Shown here piece by piece: positions 26,387-36,786 of a DNA stretch of 64,000 bases. A program made the translations under genes and the position numbers. The notes below the pieces were generated by a model that did no database searches, was not told the DNA's origin, and saw only the letters and a program-made list of their open reading frames with translations. How positions within the stretch are numbered: the first letter of the stretch is position 1; each line of letters begins with the position of its first letter. The stretch comes from Cellulomonas sp. URHD0024 (lineage in GTDB: Bacteria > Actinomycetota > Actinomycetes > Actinomycetales > Cellulomonadaceae), in the NCBI RefSeq assembly GCF_000426185.1, contig NZ_AUEW01000001.1, forward strand, positions 496,001 to 560,000, given 5' to 3'.

Positions 26387-27579
26387 TTGCCGTGCGCCGC
26401 GTTCCAGTCGCGCAGCTTCTGGATGTTCGCGTTCTGCTCGTCGTTCGAGGTCGTGAAGAGCGTCTCGCCTGAGTCAGGGTTGACCGTGACCCAGAAGATC
26501 CACGGCCCGTCGGCGGGGTGCATCACGGCGTTGATCGAGTCCGCGCCGGGCGAGGAGATGGGACCGGGCGGCAGGCCGACGTGCTCGTAGGTGCTGTACG
26601 GGTTGCTCGCGTCATGGTTCTCTGCAGCCGTCGGAGCGCTGGTCTTGCCCAGGTAGTACGACGTGGTCGAGTCGATCTGCAGCGGGATGGCCCGTTCCAG
26701 TCGGTTCTCGATGGCTCGCGCGACCTTGTAGCGGTCGTCGTCGAGCTTGACTTCGCGCTCGATGATCGACGCCTTGATGATGACCGTCTCCCACTGGTCC
26801 TGCGGCACCCCGGCAGCCTGCAGGTGCTTGACCGTCTGCGAGGTCAGCTGGCTCAGCACGCTCGCCGCGGTGGCGCCCGGCTGCACGTCGTAGGTGGCAG
26901 GGAAGAGCCAGCCCTCGATGTTGCCGCCAGCCTCGGCGGGCAGCCCGATCGACGCGGGGTCCGCGATCGCAGCCTTGAGGTCGTCGACCTTGATCAGGGT
27001 CTTCTCGCTGATCTTCGCGATCGTCTGGTCCTTGTTCAGGCCCTCCGGGACCGTCACCTTGAACGAGACACGACTGGCCGGCTCGAGGAGCGCCACGATC
27101 GCGTCGGAGGACTTCATCTCGAGCAGGAGCTTGTAGGTACCCGGCTGGATCGTGGCAGCCGCCGGGTTCTCGGCGAACGCGTCGACGAACGATCCCGTGC
27201 TCGCCACGACACCCGCGTCCACGAGCGTGGTCGCGATCTGGCCGCCCGACTGGCCCGGGGCCACCACGACCTTCACGCTTCCGTGACCCGGACCCGGGTA
27301 GTCCTTGACCGAGCCCGTGGTGGAGGGACCGCCGTCGAAGAACCCGCCCATCAGCTCGAAGACGACGTAGCCCGCACCGAGGACCATGACAAGAGCGACC
27401 ACGAGCACGCCGACGGAACGGCGGCGGCGGCGCTTGCGCTCACGCTGCTCCTTGGCGCGGCCGCGGGACCGGGACGAACGACGAGGGTCGGGAGCGTCGT
27501 GCGGGTCACCACCGAAGAGATCGGTCGTCACCGCGTCACCTCGCTCCACTGGGGCCCACCACTCGGTCTGATTGCTCAC
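26383..27579 (-). CDS. mltG: Endolytic murein transglycosylase MltG
   Basis: A membrane-anchored lytic transglycosylase that cuts nascent glycan strands and sets their length. The 398-aa protein has an Arg/Lys-rich cytoplasmic start, one TM helix (about residues 53-75), a LysM-like stretch and the YceG domain with the catalytic glutamate in IIKASIIEREV and the signature YSTYEHVGLPPGPISSPG. GTG 27579 was chosen: it lies just after the ruvX stop with GGAG upstream. The longer open frame overlaps ruvX and is not supported. Confidence 0.93.
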   Translation of the reverse strand: MSNQTEWWAPVERGDAVTTDLFGGDPHDAPDPRRSSRSRGRAKEQRERKRRRRRSVGVLVVALVMVLGAGYVVFELMGGFFDGGPSTTGSVKDYPGPGHGSVKVVVAPGQSGGQIATTLVDAGVVASTGSFVDAFAENPAAATIQPGTYKLLLEMKSSDAIVALLEPASRVSFKVTVPEGLNKDQTIAKISEKTLIKVDDLKAAIADPASIGLPAEAGGNIEGWLFPATYDVQPGATAASVLSQLTSQTVKHLQAAGVPQDQWETVIIKASIIEREVKLDDDRYKVARAIENRLERAIPLQIDSTTSYYLGKTSAPTAAENHDASNPYSTYEHVGLPPGPISSPGADSINAVMHPADGPWIFWVTVNPDSGETLFTTSNDEQNANIQKLRDWNAAHGK

Positions 27580-27586
27580 GTGCGCG

Positions 27587-28156
27587 TCACTCCACCGTCG
27601 TCCGTGCGTCGCCCGCAGCCCCCCCGCGCGCCGTCGGAGGGTGCTGAACTGGATCCGCGACGACCCGTTCTCCGGGACGTCGCCCCGTCGCACTCTCCGC
27701 GTCCAACGCGGACTGCAAGATCACCACCGCGGCCGCCTGGTCGATGACCTGCCGATGGCTGCGTCCAGATCGGCCGGACGCATGAAGCGCGAGATGTGCG
27801 GACACCGTGCTCATCCGCTCATCGACCATGCGCACCGTCACCGGTGCGATGGCCTGCGCCAGTTGGACAGCGTACGCGCGCGCGGCCTGCGATGCGGCAC
27901 CTTCGGACCCCGACAAGTGTCTCGGAAGTCCGACGTACACAACACCCACACGTCGCTCCTCCACCTCGGCCACCAGCGAAGCGATGTCGGAGGGCGTCCG
28001 ACCCTTGCTGCTGGTGTCCCGCGCGAGAGTGGCCACCGGCGTGGCGATCAGGCCGTCCGGGTCGCTCGCAGCCACACCGACCCGGACCGATCCGACGTCG
28101 ACCGCGAGCCGAGCGCCGCGTACGACGGGGTCGGGAGGTTCGCGACGGGACGACAC
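27587..28156 (-). CDS. ruvX: Putative pre-16S rRNA nuclease (YqgF/RuvX)
   Basis: A 189-aa RNase H-like protein; homologues process the 5' end of 16S rRNA and were once proposed as Holliday resolvases. The family motif LAVDVGSVRVGVAASD starts near residue 18, GLPRHLSGSEG lies mid-protein and the acidic VDERMST motif is present. It has a disordered Pro/Arg-rich C-terminal tail. The GTG start is one base after the alaS stop, the conserved alaS-ruvX-mltG-aroE order. Confidence 0.93.
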   Translation of the reverse strand: MSSRREPPDPVVRGARLAVDVGSVRVGVAASDPDGLIATPVATLARDTSSKGRTPSDIASLVAEVEERRVGVVYVGLPRHLSGSEGAASQAARAYAVQLAQAIAPVTVRMVDERMSTVSAHLALHASGRSGRSHRQVIDQAAAVVILQSALDAESATGRRPGERVVADPVQHPPTARGGAAGDARTTVE

Positions 28157-28157
28157 G

Positions 28158-30839
28158 TCAGCCGTTGGCCGCGTCGGTGATCGCGGTCAGCGCGTCGCCG
28201 AGCTTGTCCGCGTCGGTTCCGCCGCCCTGCGCGAGATCGTCCTTGCCACCGCCACCACCGCCGAGGATCCCGGACGCGGTCCGCACGAGCGCGCCGGCAC
28301 GAACGCCGCGCTCCCGGGCCGGCGCGTTCGTGGCGACGACGACGACGGGCCGACCGTTGCTGGTGCCTCCGACGGCGACGATCGCCGGGGTGGAGTCACC
28401 CAGGCGGGAACGGACGTCGAGGACCAGGGTGCGCAGGTCGTCACTCGACGCGACCTCGCCGGCGTCGTGCGCCACGACCCGGGTCTCGCCCACGGTCTGG
28501 GCGCCGGCCGCGACCGATCCGGCCTGCGCGAGCAGTGCCGCCTGGCGCAGCGTCGCGAGCTCCTTCTCGGACTCCTTGAGCTTGGTCAGCAACGACGAGA
28601 CGCGATCGGTCAGGTCGTCCGGACGGGCACCCAGCAGGCCGGAGAGCTGGCCGACGAGCGCGCGCTCCTTGGCCTGGTACCCGTACGCGCCCGCGCCGAC
28701 GAGCGCGTCGACACGTCGGACACCCGACCCGATCGCCGACTCGGACAGCAGGGTCACGAGACCCAGCTCTCCGGACCGCTGGACGTGCGTACCCGCGCAC
28801 AGCTCGAGCGACCAGCCGTCACCGATGTCGACGACCCGCACCTGGTTGCCGTACTTCTCCCCGAAGAGCGCCATGGCGCCACGACCGCGCGCCTCGTCGA
28901 TCGGCATGACGGCATCGGTGACCTCGAGGTCGTCCTGGAGCCGTTCGTTGACGCGAGCCTCGATCTCCGCGACGACCTCGGACGGCGTCGCCGACGGCGA
29001 TCGGAAGTCGAAGCGGAGGCGGCTGGGCGCGTTGAGCGAGCCCGCCTGTGTCGCACCCTCCCCGATCGCCTCGTGCAGCGCCTTGTGGATGAAGTGCGTC
29101 GCCGTGTGCGCTCGCGCGATCGCACGGCGACGGAACAGGTCGATCGTCGCGGTGCCGGACTCCCCGAAGGTCACGGTCCCGTCGACCAGCCGACCGTGGT
29201 GCACCGACAAGCCCTTGACCGGCGCCTGGACGTCGTCCACCTCGATGCGCGCGCCGCCGTCGAGCACGATGGTGCCGGTGTCCGCGAGCTGACCGCCCGC
29301 CTCGGCGTAGAACGGCGTGACGTCCAGGACGACCTCGACGTCGGCGGGCGCCGTCGCCGCCGGGGCGGGGACGCCGTCGACCAGCAGGCCGACCACGCGT
29401 GACCTCGCCGTCGAGTCCGTGTAGCCGACGAACTGCACGGGCTTGGCGTTCTCGGTGCTCAGCGTGCTGTGCAGGTCCTGGTACGCGGCGTTGTCCGCGC
29501 GACCCGCCCGCTTGGCCAGCGCGTCAGCGCGCGCCCGCTCCCGCTGCTCCTTCATGAGGCTGCGGAACGACGTCTCGTCGACCTGGACGCCCTGCTCCGC
29601 CGCCATCTCGAGCGTCAGGTCGATCGGGAAGCCGTAGGTGTCGTGCAGCTGGAACGCGTGCGATCCCGACAGGACCGCGAACGCCTCCTTCTTCGCTGCG
29701 CGCACCGCCGTGTCCAGGATCATCGTGCCCGCCGCCAGCGTCCGTCGGAACGTGTCCTCCTCCGCGTACGCGACCTGGCTGATCTTCTCGAAGTTCGCCG
29801 CGAGCTCGGGGTAGCTGGGGCTCATCGCGTCGCGGCTCAGGGGAAGCAGCGTCGGCAGCGCGAGGTCGTCGACGCCCAGCAGACGCATCGCCCGGATCGA
29901 GCGGCGCAGCAGCCGGCGCAGCACGTAGCCGCGTCCCTCGTTCGAGGGCGTGACCCCGTCGCCCATGAGCATGAGCGCGCTGCGCACGTGGTCCGCGACC
30001 ACACGCATCCGGACGTCGTCCCCGTGCACCGCGCCGTACGTGCGACCCGAGAGCTCCTGCGCACCCTGGATGACCGGGAACACCTCGTCGATCTCGTACA
30101 TGTTGTCGACGCCCTGCAGGAGGTACGCGACGCGCTCGAGTCCCATGCCGGTGTCGATGTTCTTCTGCTTGAGCTCGCCCAGGATCGGGAAGTTCTCCTT
30201 GCCGCCCCCGTCTCCGCGCTCGTACTGCATGAAGACGAGGTTCCAGATCTCGAGGTAGCGGTCCTCGTCGACGACAGGTCCGCCCTCCGCGCCGAACTCG
30301 GGTCCACGGTCGACGTAGATCTCCGAGCAGGGGCCCGCGGGTCCGCGCGCACCGGTGGACCAGTAGTTGTCCTTCCAGCCGCGCCGCTGGATCCGCTCGT
30401 CGGGCAGACCCGCGATCTCCTTCCAGAGCGCCGCCGCCTCGTCGTCGTCGTGGAAGACGGTGACCCAGATCGTGTCCGGGTCGAAGCCGTAGCCGCCGCT
30501 CTCCTTCGAGCCGGTGACCAGCTCCCAGGCGTAGGTGATCGCGCCTTCCTTGAAGTAGTCCCCGAACGAGAAGTTGCCGTTCATCTGGAAGAACGTGCCG
30601 TGCCGGGTGGTCTTGCCGACCTCCTCGATGTCGAGGGTGCGCACGCACTTCTGCACGCTCGTCGCGCGGGGCCACGGCGCCGTCTGCTCGCCGAGCATGT
30701 ACGGGATGAACGGGACCATGCCGGCGATGACGAACAGGGTCGACGGGTCCGGCGAGATGAGCGGGGCCGACGGCACGACGGTGTGGCCGCGGCCCTCGAA
30801 GTAGTCGAGCCAGCGCTGGCGGATCTCGGCGGTGCGCAT
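28158..30839 (-). CDS. alaS: Alanyl-tRNA synthetase
   Basis: Charges tRNA-Ala and edits mischarged Ser/Gly. The 893-aa protein has the full layout: class II catalytic core (MRTAEIRQRWLDYFEGRGH, TSVQKCVRTLDIEEVGKTTRHGTFFQMNGNFSFGDYF), tRNA-recognition domain, editing domain (HTATHFIHKAL and a CAGTHV zinc motif) and a Gly-rich C-Ala domain. ATG 30839 was chosen because the protein then starts at the conserved MRTAEIR; a longer frame to 30905 is open. It follows two small membrane protein genes. Confidence 0.97.
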   Translation of the reverse strand: MRTAEIRQRWLDYFEGRGHTVVPSAPLISPDPSTLFVIAGMVPFIPYMLGEQTAPWPRATSVQKCVRTLDIEEVGKTTRHGTFFQMNGNFSFGDYFKEGAITYAWELVTGSKESGGYGFDPDTIWVTVFHDDDEAAALWKEIAGLPDERIQRRGWKDNYWSTGARGPAGPCSEIYVDRGPEFGAEGGPVVDEDRYLEIWNLVFMQYERGDGGGKENFPILGELKQKNIDTGMGLERVAYLLQGVDNMYEIDEVFPVIQGAQELSGRTYGAVHGDDVRMRVVADHVRSALMLMGDGVTPSNEGRGYVLRRLLRRSIRAMRLLGVDDLALPTLLPLSRDAMSPSYPELAANFEKISQVAYAEEDTFRRTLAAGTMILDTAVRAAKKEAFAVLSGSHAFQLHDTYGFPIDLTLEMAAEQGVQVDETSFRSLMKEQRERARADALAKRAGRADNAAYQDLHSTLSTENAKPVQFVGYTDSTARSRVVGLLVDGVPAPAATAPADVEVVLDVTPFYAEAGGQLADTGTIVLDGGARIEVDDVQAPVKGLSVHHGRLVDGTVTFGESGTATIDLFRRRAIARAHTATHFIHKALHEAIGEGATQAGSLNAPSRLRFDFRSPSATPSEVVAEIEARVNERLQDDLEVTDAVMPIDEARGRGAMALFGEKYGNQVRVVDIGDGWSLELCAGTHVQRSGELGLVTLLSESAIGSGVRRVDALVGAGAYGYQAKERALVGQLSGLLGARPDDLTDRVSSLLTKLKESEKELATLRQAALLAQAGSVAAGAQTVGETRVVAHDAGEVASSDDLRTLVLDVRSRLGDSTPAIVAVGGTSNGRPVVVVATNAPARERGVRAGALVRTASGILGGGGGGKDDLAQGGGTDADKLGDALTAITDAANG

Positions 30840-30928
30840 CGTGTCCATCTCTCGTCGTGGGGTCGTGCTCATCGTGCGGGGCGGGTCGGCAGGAGTCGAC
30901 GCCATTGTTCCCTGACCTCAGGAGGACG

Positions 30929-31294
30929 TCAGAAGAAGGTGTAACCGTCGTCGTCGTCCGGGTCTTCCGTCGGCCCCGGCGCGGCTGTGTCCCCGGCGGC
31001 CGGCCTGCGCGACGACCACGAGCCTCTGAGGTCCGCGACACGGTCGGGGCGCTCGGCGCGGATCGCGTCCACGTCGACGTCGCCGACGAGGTCGTGCCGC
31101 AGCTGTCGCTCCCGCTCGCTCATCCCGGCGACGAACTCGCTGCGCACGGTGCGCAGGGCCGAGCCGAACCGAGCCGCGCTGCTCACGGCGTCGGTGGCAC
31201 CGGCCGGTACGTAGGCGTCGAGGACAGCCCGTCCCTTGCGGATGACGACGACCGTCACGACGACCCCCACGCCGATCCAGACGAGGCGGCGCAT
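30929..31294 (-). CDS. Small membrane protein of the alaS-linked DUF6167 type
   Basis: A 121-aa protein with one N-terminal TM helix (about residues 4-20) and a charged cytoplasmic remainder ending in a Pro/Asp-rich tail. It resembles the short unnamed proteins found between DUF948 genes and alaS in Actinobacteria. Its function is unknown. It overlaps the DUF948 gene by one base (TGATG), so the two may work together. Confidence 0.7.
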   Translation of the reverse strand: MRRLVWIGVGVVVTVVVIRKGRAVLDAYVPAGATDAVSSAARFGSALRTVRSEFVAGMSERERQLRHDLVGDVDVDAIRAERPDRVADLRGSWSSRRPAAGDTAAPGPTEDPDDDDGYTFF

Positions 31295-31662
31295 CAGCGA
31301 GCCTTGCGGGCGCTCGCGCCCAGACCGCCGAGCGCGCGCCGCACGCCGTAGGAGAAGGCCGCCACCTTGATCATCGGCGAGCCGACGGTCGCGGCGAACA
31401 GCGCCGTGAGCGCGGAGACGTTCTCGGACACCTGAGCCGCCGCCGTGGTCACCGTGTCGATGTTCTCCAGCTGCACGTTCGATGACGCCACGAGGGTGGC
31501 CGTCTCGTCCAGGACCGGGATCGTGTGATCGGTGAGCTCCTTGACCGACGCCGTCGTCGCGTCGAACGTGCGGCCGAGCTTCACCATCGGCACCGCCAGT
31601 ACGCCCACGAGCAGCACGAACGCGATCGCGGCGATCAGCCCCGCGACGTCACCCACCGACAT
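31294..31662 (-). CDS. DUF948 family membrane protein
   Basis: A 122-aa protein with an N-terminal TM helix (about 5-28) followed by a long amphipathic, coiled-coil-like stretch (LGRTFDATTASVKELTDHTIPVLDETATLV) characteristic of DUF948. The family is associated with general stress proteins in Firmicutes; the role in actinobacteria is unknown. GGGAGG lies six bases before the ATG. Confidence 0.78.
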   Translation of the reverse strand: MSVGDVAGLIAAIAFVLLVGVLAVPMVKLGRTFDATTASVKELTDHTIPVLDETATLVASSNVQLENIDTVTTAAAQVSENVSALTALFAATVGSPMIKVAAFSYGVRRALGGLGASARKAR

Positions 31663-31714
31663 GTCCAGCCTCCCGGTTCCGGGGCCATCGACCCCGCGGA
31701 AACCCTACCCGCGC

Positions 31715-31755
31715 ACGAACGCCCCGCGTGCGCCGAGGCGCAGCGGGGCGTTCGT
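31715..31755 (-). terminator. Terminator after rpsD
   Basis: ACGAACGCCCCGC and GCGGGGCGTTCGT form 13 perfect pairs, with a further TGCGCC/GGCGCA stem inside. It begins 14 bases after the rpsD stop and separates rpsD from the DUF948 gene. Confidence 0.9.
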
Positions 31756-31769
31756 GTCCTGACGGTGGG

Positions 31770-32396
31770 TCAGCGGGCGTAGTACTCGACGACCAGCTGG
31801 ACCTCGCACGTGACGGGGACCTCGGCGCGCTTCGGGTGACGCACCAGGACGGCGCTGAGCTTCTCGAGCTGCACGTCGAGGTAGCCCGGCAGGTTCGGGA
31901 GGACGTCGCGGTGCGCGCCGGCGGCGGCAACCTGGAACGGCACGGTGGCCTGGCTCTTCGGCTTGACCTGGAGCGTCTGCCCCGGCTTCACGCGGAAGGA
32001 GGGACGGTCCACGATCTTGCCGTCCACGAGGATGTGGCGGTGCACGACGACCTGGCGGGCCTGGAGGATCGTGCGGGCGAAGCCCGACCGCAGGACGAGG
32101 GCGTCCAGGCGGGTCTCGAGGTTCTCGACGAGCGCCTCACCGGTCAGGCCCGGGGCCTTGCGGGCGTCCTCGTACGCACGGGCCATCTGCTTCTCGCGGA
32201 GCGCGTACTGGGCGCGCAGACGCTGCTTCTCGCGCAGACGGACGGCGTAGTCCGACTCGGTGCGACGACGGGCGCGGCCGTGCTCACCGGGCGGGTACGG
32301 ACGCTTCTCGAAGTGCTTGACGGCCTTGGGCGTCAGGGCCAGGCCGAGGGCGCGGCTCAGGCGAACCTGGCGGCGCGAACGGGTCACACTGCTCAC
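31770..32396 (-). CDS. rpsD: 30S ribosomal protein S4
   Basis: Primary 16S rRNA-binding protein of the small subunit. The 208-aa protein has the S4 N-terminal domain and S4 RNA-binding motif (ETRLDALVLRSGFARTILQARQVVVHRHILVDGK). The N-terminal zinc-binding cysteines are absent, i.e. the zinc-independent form. GTG 32396 has AGGAAG seven bases upstream. The gene is monocistronic, with its own terminator and an apparently long leader; its isolation from the alpha operon is normal in Actinobacteria. Confidence 0.97.
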   Translation of the reverse strand: MSSVTRSRRQVRLSRALGLALTPKAVKHFEKRPYPPGEHGRARRRTESDYAVRLREKQRLRAQYALREKQMARAYEDARKAPGLTGEALVENLETRLDALVLRSGFARTILQARQVVVHRHILVDGKIVDRPSFRVKPGQTLQVKPKSQATVPFQVAAAGAHRDVLPNLPGYLDVQLEKLSAVLVRHPKRAEVPVTCEVQLVVEYYAR

Positions 32397-33044
32397 AGAG
32401 GTACTTCCTGTCGTTCTCGAATGACGTCACACCCGTGTCCGGAAGGATTTCCGGAGGGCGTGGGGCCGACCATGTGCCGCCCACCAGCAGTGCTGGGGGC
32501 GAGCCGGCTAGGGCCCCAGGAGGCCAGCGCACGCACGAGGCGGCGAAGGCGAACCCCGCTACCTTACAGGGTCGCGGCCCCGGTCCGAAATCAGCAGCAG
32601 GTCGTGCGGACCGGTCGGGCGCCTCAGCACGGCACGTCTGCGATGTCGGCCGGGTCCGCCCATGCGACGCGAGCCACTTCACGTCCGAGCGGAGGAACGT
32701 CACCCCGGTCGCCGGGGGGCCTCTCTGCACACCGGGGACCGACCGACCCGCGCCGTCCGGAACCGGTGGTAGGCAGCACGGACGTCCGCCTCGGTCGTGT
32801 CGCTCCGACTCCGCGCCGGCGTCTCGTCCGAGACCGTCGTGCGCCGGGCAGGGCCGGCGACCGCGACAGGCCACGTCGAGCATCACGTACGAGGACAGTC
32901 TCGCGATGGTGGGCAAGCGGCGCGACACGGGCACCGGCGGCTGATCCGGCGAGCGACGCGCTCCCTGTCGCCAGGAGCAGCGCCGAGGTGGCGAGCGTGC
33001 GGGCTGCGGTCACGTGCATGGCCGCAGCCTGGATGCGGCACGGG
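32397..33044. other. 648-base region without a confident gene; rpsD leader and possible gene remnant
   Basis: The rpsD-proximal part holds a candidate promoter on the minus strand (TTTCGG, 18 bases, TAAGGT at 32561-32590), giving rpsD a leader of about 155 bases. The rarA-proximal part contains a minus-strand frame from ATG 33019 to 32624. It begins like a signal peptide (MHVTAARTLATSALLLATGS) but becomes Arg-rich, and high-GC3 stretches then move between frames, as in a decayed secreted-protein gene. No ribosome-binding site precedes it. Plus-strand open frames here look like shadows. Confidence 0.4.
33021..33039 (-). terminator. Short hairpin after rarA
   Basis: GCCGCA and TGCGGC arms (6 bp) around a seven-base loop begin five bases after the rarA stop. 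Small, but well placed for a terminator. Confidence 0.4.
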
Positions 33045-34415
33045 TCAGTCCGAGGCGTCGAGGATGCTCCTGATGCGGTCCACTCGTTCCGTCACCGATC
33101 GTTCGTAGCCACGGTCTGTCGGTTCGTAGTACCGCGTGCCCAGGAGCTCGTCGGGAAGGTACTGCTGTGCGGCGACGCCGTGCGGCTCGTCGTGCGCATA
33201 CAGGTAGCCGGTCCCGTGACCGAGGTCCCGCGCACCCGGGTAGTGGGCGTCCCGCAGGTGTGCCGGGACCGAACCGATGCGGCCGGCCCGCACGTCGGCG
33301 AGCGCCCGGTCGATGCCCACGTACGCGGCGTTGGACTTCGGCGCCGTCGCGAGGTGGACCACCGCCTCGGCCAGGATGATCCGCGCCTCCGGCATGCCGA
33401 TCAGCGCCACGGCCTGGGCAGCCGCCACGGCGGTCTGCAGTGCGCTCGGGTCGGCCATGCCGACGTCCTCGGCCGCCGCGATGACGATCCGGCGGGCGAT
33501 GAACCGGGGGTCCTCCCCCGCCGCGATCATGCGAGCGAGGTAGTGCAGAGAGGCGTCGACGTCCGACCCGCGCATCGACTTGATGAATGCGCTGATCACG
33601 TCGTAGTGCTGATCGCCGTCGCGGTCGTACCGCACCGCGGCCACGTCGATCGCGCGTTCCATCGTCGCGAGGTCGACCAGGACCGGCTGGACCGCGTCCT
33701 CCTCGGAGAGCGCAGCGCCGGCCGCCGCCTCGAGAATCGTCAGCGCCTTGCGCGCGTCACCCCCCGAGAGGCGCAGGAGGTGATCCTCTGCGTCCTCGTC
33801 CAGCGCCACCGCGCCCGCGAGCCCACGCTCGTCGTCGACCGCCCGACGGACGAGCCGGCGCACGTCGTCGGTGCCGAGCGGCTGGAGCGTGAGCAGCAAC
33901 GACCGGGACAGCAGCGGGGAGTTCACGGAGAACGACGGGTTCTCGGTGGTCGCCGCCACGAGGGTGACCCACCGGTTCTCCACGCTGGGCAGCAGGGCGT
34001 CCTGCTGCGCCTTGGTGAACCGGTGGACCTCGTCGATGAACAGGACCGTCTCGGTTCCGCCCGTCGCCAGCCGTCGGCGCGCGTCCTCGATCACGGCCCG
34101 GACGTCCTTGACGCCGGCCGTCACCGCCGAGAGCTCCACGAACCGGCGACCGGACGTCGCCGCGATGAGATACGCGAGCGTCGTCTTGCCCGTGCCGGGC
34201 GGACCCCACAGGACCACAGAGGTCGGGGCAGCTCGTCGGGCCGCGTCGTTCGCGGGCTCTACCAGCCGGCGCAACGGAGAGCCTCCGACGAGCAGGTGCT
34301 CCTGGCCGGCGACCTCGTCCAGAGAGCGCGGCCGCATGCGCACGGCGAGCGGCGCACCCTCGCCGACCGCAGGCAGCCCTGAGGTCGTCGACGTCACCGC
34401 ATCGAAGAGGTCCAT
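33045..34415 (-). CDS. rarA: Replication-associated recombination protein A (RarA/MgsA)
   Basis: A 456-aa clamp-loader-like AAA+ ATPase that acts at stalled replication forks. Walker [14 protein letters not shown], Walker [11 protein letters not shown], sensor [10 protein letters not shown] and the C-terminal tetramerisation region ([23 protein letters not shown]) match the family. ATG 34415 gives MDLFDA, the usual start; the longer open frame has no support. There is no Shine-Dalgarno sequence, and a TACCCT -10-like hexamer ends six bases before the ATG, so the mRNA may be leaderless. It is divergent from the MMPL transporter. Confidence 0.95.
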   Translation of the reverse strand: MDLFDAVTSTTSGLPAVGEGAPLAVRMRPRSLDEVAGQEHLLVGGSPLRRLVEPANDAARRAAPTSVVLWGPPGTGKTTLAYLIAATSGRRFVELSAVTAGVKDVRAVIEDARRRLATGGTETVLFIDEVHRFTKAQQDALLPSVENRWVTLVAATTENPSFSVNSPLLSRSLLLTLQPLGTDDVRRLVRRAVDDERGLAGAVALDEDAEDHLLRLSGGDARKALTILEAAAGAALSEEDAVQPVLVDLATMERAIDVAAVRYDRDGDQHYDVISAFIKSMRGSDVDASLHYLARMIAAGEDPRFIARRIVIAAAEDVGMADPSALQTAVAAAQAVALIGMPEARIILAEAVVHLATAPKSNAAYVGIDRALADVRAGRIGSVPAHLRDAHYPGARDLGHGTGYLYAHDEPHGVAAQQYLPDELLGTRYYEPTDRGYERSVTERVDRIRSILDASD

Positions 34416-34497
34416 GCGGGCAGGGTACGCACGAGCACCGACGGCGCGGCGCGCTGAAGCACGCTGGTTGTGCGGGCTGGCGTTATCACCTGCGACG

Positions 34498-36741
34498 ATG
34501 GCCAGCGTGTTCGTCCGTGTCGGTCGCCTCGTCGCCCACCGCCCACGCCTCACCGTCGCCGTGTGGCTGGTCCTCGTCGTTCTCGGCTACGGGTTCGCCG
34601 TGGTCGGTGTGCACGGCGAGAACCTCTTCGACCGCCTCACCACGGGGGCTCCCGAGGTTCCCGGGTCGCAGAGCGCCCAAGGCCTGGCGATCCTCGACGA
34701 AGCCGACCAGAGCGGCGCGTCGCTGACCCTCGCGCTGCAGGGCGTCGACCCGACCGACGCGGACGTGGCGACGGCCATGGAACCGGTGCGGTCCGAGCTT
34801 GCGGCGATCGACGGCGTCGACTCCGTCATCGACCCGCTCGGGCTACCGGGTGGCGCCACCAACCCCGCCGCAGCGCCGCTGGTGGCCAGCGACGGCGACG
34901 GCTTCCTCGTCGTCGTCGAGCTCGACCCGGGGCTGAGCGACACCGAGCAGGCCGACACGGTGGCCCAGGTGCACACCCGGCTCGACCAGGTGCCCGCGGA
35001 TCTCCAGGAGGCGGCGCCCGGGGTCACCGGCATCGTGGGCGGCACCGCCCTGATCGTCGGCGCCATCACCGACCAGGTGCAGAGCGACCTGCGCACCGGC
35101 GAGGCGATCGCGCTGCCGATCGCCCTGGTCATCATGGTGTTCGTCTTCGGCGGTTTCCTGGCGGCGTCGATGCCCATGGCGGGGGCGATCGCCTCCATCT
35201 CCGGCGGCCTCGCTGCTCTGCTCGCCTTCTCCTACTGGATCGACCTCGACTCCTCCGTCGTCAACATCGTGACCGTGCTCGGGCTCGGCCTGTCGATCGA
35301 CTACGGCCTGCTCATGGTGTCCCGGTTCCGCGAGGAGCTGCACCGGCTGGTCGACGAGGACGACGGACGGGCCAGCCGGCGACGACGTGGCGACGGCGCG
35401 GTGCTGACCGCGATCGAGCACACGATGGCCACAGCCGGGCGGACGGTGACGTTCTCCGCGCTGACCGTCGCCATCTCCATCGCGGGCCTGCTGGTCTTCG
35501 AGCCACCGATCCTGCGGGCGTTCGGCGCGGCGGGCGTCGCCGTCATCCTGGTCGCCGTCCTCTCCGCCCTCACGCTCATGCCCGCGCTGCTCGCCCTCGC
35601 CGGGCGGCGGCTGATCCGGCCCAGCATCCTCGACCGGGTGCCGGGCCTGCGCGTCGTCCTGGCCCGCACGTCCGACGTGCAGACCGAGGAGGGCCTGTTC
35701 TCGCGGCTCACCGGGCGGGTGCAACGCCGGCCGTGGTGGGTGTTCGGCGGGACGGTCGCGGTCCTCGCGGTCCTGGCGGTCCCGCTCGCGCACCTCGAGC
35801 TACGCAACTCCACCACGGAGCTCCTGCCCGCAGGCAGCACGCAGCGCGAGTTCGTGGAGCTCCTCGCGAGCGACTACGCGGCGGCATCCACACCGGCTGT
35901 CACGGTCGTCGCCCAAGCCACCCTCGAGGACGCGACGGCGTGGGCCGAGACGTTGGACGACCTCGACGGGGTCGCGTCGGTCGACCCCCCGACGACGGTC
36001 GGCGGCTACGTCACGATCGGCGTCCGACCGGACAGCGACGACCCGGGTGACGCGACGTCACGCCAGGTCGTCCAGGAGATCCGCGACCTCGACGCACCGT
36101 TCCCGACCTGGGTGGTCGGCCAGGCCGCCGCACAGATCGACTTCACCGACGCCGTCGTCGCGCGCGCCCCGTATGCGATCGCGATCGTCGCGCTCGCGAC
36201 GCTCGTGCTGCTGTTCCTGATGACCGGGTCGGTCGTCGTCCCCGTGAAGGCCCTCATCACGAGCGCGCTGTCGCTCGCGGCGTCGCTCGGCGTCATGGTC
36301 TGGGTGTTCCAGGACGGACACCTGACGGGTCTCCTGGACTTCACTCCGACCGGCGGCATCGAGACCTACGTCGTCGTCCTCGTGGTCGCGTTCGGCTTCG
36401 GCCTGGCCATGGACTACGAGGTGTTCCTGCTCTCGCGGATCAAGGAGCTCGTGGACGCCGGGGTGACGAACGACGACGCCGTCCGGCTCGGCATGCAGCG
36501 CTCGGGCCGGATCATCACCTCCGCGGCCCTGATCGTCATCGTGGTCTTCGCCGGCTTCGTCGCGGGCAAGCTGCTGGTGATCAAGGAGGTCGGCTTCTCG
36601 CTCGCGGTCGCCGTTCTCATCGACGCGACCATCGTCCGACTCCTCCTGGTCCCCGCAACGATGACGCTCCTCGGCACGCGGAACTGGTGGGCGCCCGGCT
36701 TCCTGCGCCGGCTGCACGAGCGGCTCGGGATCATCCACTGA
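34498..36741 (+). CDS. MMPL family (RND-type) transporter
   Basis: A 747-aa membrane protein with the duplicated RND layout: a TM helix, a large extracytoplasmic domain and a five-to-six TM bundle, repeated twice. The bundle motifs [21 protein letters not shown] and [20 protein letters not shown] carry the paired proton-relay aspartate regions. Family members export lipids, siderophores or drugs in actinobacteria. The substrate is unknown. ATG 34498 starts [16 protein letters not shown]; the longer open frame upstream is antisense to rarA and not real. Confidence 0.9.
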   Translation: MASVFVRVGRLVAHRPRLTVAVWLVLVVLGYGFAVVGVHGENLFDRLTTGAPEVPGSQSAQGLAILDEADQSGASLTLALQGVDPTDADVATAMEPVRSELAAIDGVDSVIDPLGLPGGATNPAAAPLVASDGDGFLVVVELDPGLSDTEQADTVAQVHTRLDQVPADLQEAAPGVTGIVGGTALIVGAITDQVQSDLRTGEAIALPIALVIMVFVFGGFLAASMPMAGAIASISGGLAALLAFSYWIDLDSSVVNIVTVLGLGLSIDYGLLMVSRFREELHRLVDEDDGRASRRRRGDGAVLTAIEHTMATAGRTVTFSALTVAISIAGLLVFEPPILRAFGAAGVAVILVAVLSALTLMPALLALAGRRLIRPSILDRVPGLRVVLARTSDVQTEEGLFSRLTGRVQRRPWWVFGGTVAVLAVLAVPLAHLELRNSTTELLPAGSTQREFVELLASDYAAASTPAVTVVAQATLEDATAWAETLDDLDGVASVDPPTTVGGYVTIGVRPDSDDPGDATSRQVVQEIRDLDAPFPTWVVGQAAAQIDFTDAVVARAPYAIAIVALATLVLLFLMTGSVVVPVKALITSALSLAASLGVMVWVFQDGHLTGLLDFTPTGGIETYVVVLVVAFGFGLAMDYEVFLLSRIKELVDAGVTNDDAVRLGMQRSGRIITSAALIVIVVFAGFVAGKLLVIKEVGFSLAVAVLIDATIVRLLLVPATMTLLGTRNWWAPGFLRRLHERLGIIH

Positions 36742-36786
36742 CCCCACATGGCTCTGCCCCCACCCGACGGGACCGGCCGAGGTGGC

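Noticed and set aside
32435-32944. Plus-strand open frame in the rarA-rpsD gap
   Set aside because: Low-complexity Gly/Arg/Ser composition, no start signal, no domain features.
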